Shown here one piece after another: positions 13,251-15,004 of a stretch of DNA of 15,004 bases. The DNA is from Alistipes sp. CAG:831. GTDB taxonomy: Bacteria > Bacteroidota > Bacteroidia > Bacteroidales > UBA932. The stretch spans positions 1-15,004 of the forward strand of contig HF990344.1 of assembly GCA_000432775.1 (NCBI GenBank), read 5' to 3'. The notes under the pieces are model-generated. The model had not been told where the DNA came from and did no database searches. It was given only the letters and a program-made list of their open reading frames with translations. The translations under genes and the position numbers were made by a program. How positions within the stretch are numbered: the stretch's first letter is position 1; each line of letters starts with the position of its first letter.

Positions 13251-14975
13251 ATGATAAAGACAGTACTCGGAAAACTAGTTCTTATTCTCACCGCTGCAGC
13301 CGCAGTCCTGTTGCTGACATCATCTGCGGAGCAGAAACGCAGCAGTTTCACGATTCATCTCATCGGCGACTCCACCATGGCCCCCAAGGACCTCAGCGGA
13401 GGCAACCCTGAGCGCGGCTGGGGCATGATGTTTCCCAACTTCCTGGATGACAGCGTAAAAGTCATCAACTACGCCCGCAACGGCCGCAGCACCAAGAGTT
13501 TTATGACTCTCGGACACTGGGCCGAAGTGGAAGCCAACCTACAGAAGGGCGACTACCTTTTCATCCAGTTCGGGCACAATGATTCCAAACAGTCCGACAC
13601 TACCCGCTATGCAGCGGCATGGGGAGCGTATCAGGACAATCTGCGCCATTATATAAAGGTAGCCCGCGAGAAAGGCGCCGTCCCTATCCTCCTCACCCCC
13701 GTCTCCCGCAGATGGTTCAAGGCCGACACCCTTGACGAGACCTGTCTTGAGGACTATCCCCAGGCCATGAAACAGGTCGCCGAGCAGGAGAACGTCACCC
13801 TCCTCGACATCACAAAAGTCACCATGGACTGGCTCAAGAGCCTCGGTGACAGCGCATCGCGCGAATACTTCATGCATGTGGCGCCAGGCACCATACCCGC
13901 CATGCCTGAAGGCAAGACCGACAACACCCACACCAACGCCAAGGGCGCACGCAAGGTCGCAAGCCTCATCTGCGGGGAGATAGCCAGACAGATTCCCGAA
14001 ATAGCCGCCCACTTCGTCCACTACGACATCGTGGTGGCCCAGGACGGCACCGGTGACTACTTCACCGTACAGGAAGCCATCGACGCCTGCCCCGACTACT
14101 CCCATGAGCAGATAACCAGAATCCTCATCCGCAATGGAGTCTACAACGGGATGGTGACCATTCCACACAACAAGTTCCGCCTCCACATCATCGGCGAGAG
14201 CGCCGACAGCACCATCATCTCCTGCGGTAAGTACGCAAGGCAGATGTGGCCCGGCAGGGACTTCAACGTAGGCACCTCCGGCAGCGCAGGCTTCTACATT
14301 CACTCCTCCTATGTGACCATTGAGAATCTTACGATACTCAATCCCGCCGGAGAGGGCAAGGAGATAGGTCAGGCCGTTGCGCTCTTCACCAACGGAGACC
14401 GACTTTTCTTCAAGAACTGCCGGATCATCGCCAACCAGGACACCATATACACATACGGCCGATGGAACAAGGAAGGAGGCCCCTGCCGCAACTATTTCCT
14501 GAACTGCTACATAGAGGGCACTACCGACTTCATCTTCGGTCCCTCCATCGCATACTTCGAGAACTGCACCATCCACAGCAAGAAAAACAGTTATGTCACC
14601 GCAGCCTCCACCCCTGAGGGCCAGAAATACGGTTACGTCTTCCACAACTGCCGCCTGACAGCAGCTGAGGGCGTCGACAAGGTCTACCTCGGACGCCCCT
14701 GGAGACCCTATGCCAACACCGTTTTCATCAACTGCGAGCTCGGCTCACACATCCACCCCGACGGCTGGAAGAGCTGGCCCCGTGAGCTGTATCCATCAGG
14801 TGAGGGTACCGCATTCTACGCAGAGTACGGCAATTACGGCCCAGGCGCCTCGCCTGAAACCCGCGTCAAGTGGTCTGTTCAGCTGACCAAAAAGCAGGCA
14901 GAGGAATACTCCTTTGAAAAGGTAATGCACCAGGACACCGACACCAAGGAATGGAATCCTGAAGACAACAGATAG
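13251..14975 (+). CDS. Secreted two-domain pectin esterase: CE12 acetylesterase fused to CE8 pectin methylesterase
   Basis: The protein has 574 residues from the ATG at 13251; an upstream TTG extension is unlikely because the signal peptide starts at MIKTVLGKLVLILTAAAAVL. Domain 1 (about 33-255) is an SGNH hydrolase of the rhamnogalacturonan acetylesterase (CE12) type, with G-D-S-T (Ser41), F-G-H-N-D (Asn110) and D-N-T-H (Asp224, His227). Domain 2 (about 265-560) is a CE8 pectin methylesterase, with G-Q-A-V-A-L, Q-D-T-I-Y (Asp397), D-F-I-F-G (Asp426) and L-G-R-P-W (Arg482, Trp484). Both active sites look intact. One exported polypeptide could therefore remove both acetyl and methyl groups from pectin, preparing it for the GH28 enzyme encoded just upstream. 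The linker between the domains is only about 10-15 residues. Confidence 0.96.
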   Translation: MIKTVLGKLVLILTAAAAVLLLTSSAEQKRSSFTIHLIGDSTMAPKDLSGGNPERGWGMMFPNFLDDSVKVINYARNGRSTKSFMTLGHWAEVEANLQKGDYLFIQFGHNDSKQSDTTRYAAAWGAYQDNLRHYIKVAREKGAVPILLTPVSRRWFKADTLDETCLEDYPQAMKQVAEQENVTLLDITKVTMDWLKSLGDSASREYFMHVAPGTIPAMPEGKTDNTHTNAKGARKVASLICGEIARQIPEIAAHFVHYDIVVAQDGTGDYFTVQEAIDACPDYSHEQITRILIRNGVYNGMVTIPHNKFRLHIIGESADSTIISCGKYARQMWPGRDFNVGTSGSAGFYIHSSYVTIENLTILNPAGEGKEIGQAVALFTNGDRLFFKNCRIIANQDTIYTYGRWNKEGGPCRNYFLNCYIEGTTDFIFGPSIAYFENCTIHSKKNSYVTAASTPEGQKYGYVFHNCRLTAAEGVDKVYLGRPWRPYANTVFINCELGSHIHPDGWKSWPRELYPSGEGTAFYAEYGNYGPGASPETRVKWSVQLTKKQAEEYSFEKVMHQDTDTKEWNPEDNR

Positions 14976-14994
14976 GACAAACAGGCAAGGAAAT

Positions 14995-15004
14995 ATGAAA
15001 GAGC
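14995..15004 (+). CDS. Possible start of a further pectin-operon gene, cut by the window
   Basis: An ATG at 14995, 19 nt after the esterase stop and preceded by the A/G-rich CAAGGAAAT, opens a frame starting M-K-E. Only three codons are visible, so nothing can be said about the product. Confidence 0.35.

Noticed and set aside
13539..14645. Long minus-strand open frame (368 codons) opposite the double esterase
   Set aside because: The plus strand encodes two intact catalytic domains; the antisense frame has low-complexity Gly/Val/Asp-rich sequence typical of a shadow.

Overview
The window looks like a stretch of a Bacteroidales-type (Bacteroidota) genome. Evidence: several upstream regions carry the Bacteroidota -7 promoter box TAnnTTTG (2125-2132, 9067-9074, 10732-10739, 11485-11492). 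Shine-Dalgarno sequences are mostly absent, signal-peptide hydrolases for pectin are present, and the xpt and S41 proteins are of the sort common in gut Bacteroidales. The genus cannot be fixed from this sequence. No rRNA, tRNA, transposase, phage gene or CRISPR array was seen.

Layout. 1-197: duplicated repeat built on the dyad CACCTTC-C-GAAGGTG. 287-772 (-): small membrane protein with a DUF1648 (SdpI N-terminal-like) motif. 773-2164: about 1.4 kb without a convincing gene, filled with two families of intergenic repeats. 2165-2875 (+): DUF2975-like membrane protein and a small XRE/YozG-like regulator. 2921-6838 (+): two tandem exported S41-type peptidases, the first lacking the PDZ-like segment of the second. 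6839-7285: repeats again. 7286-9035 (-): a compact overlapping four-gene operon (membrane protein, XRE regulator, membrane protein, orphan ABC ATPase) with a textbook Bacteroidota promoter overlapped by palindromes. 9130-9687: hairpin-rich repeats including four exact-period 106-bp units. 9688-10725 (-): zinc alcohol dehydrogenase. 10775-11362 (+): xanthine phosphoribosyltransferase, divergent from it. 11520-14975 (+): a pectin-degradation pair, GH28 polygalacturonase and a CE12-CE8 double esterase. Another gene may begin at 14995.

How the genes fit together. The last two enzymes form a clear functional unit. The CE8 domain removes methyl esters and the CE12 domain probably removes acetyl groups from pectin, exposing galacturonate linkages to the GH28 enzyme; all appear to be exported. 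A 12-bp direct repeat spaced 22 bp upstream of their promoter is a candidate activator site. The two small membrane-protein/XRE modules resemble self-regulated membrane modules of the SdpI/SdpR or DUF2975/YozG style, but their stimulus is unknown. Xpt is housekeeping purine salvage.

The most unusual part is the non-coding DNA. A GAAGGTG...CACCTTC hairpin family (BIME-like) occurs at several loci in both orientations and has recently expanded at 9.2-9.6 kb. A second family, bounded by CAGACTG/CAGTCTG, occurs at 1.2-1.85 kb and 6.9-7.25 kb. Neither was recognised as a named element.
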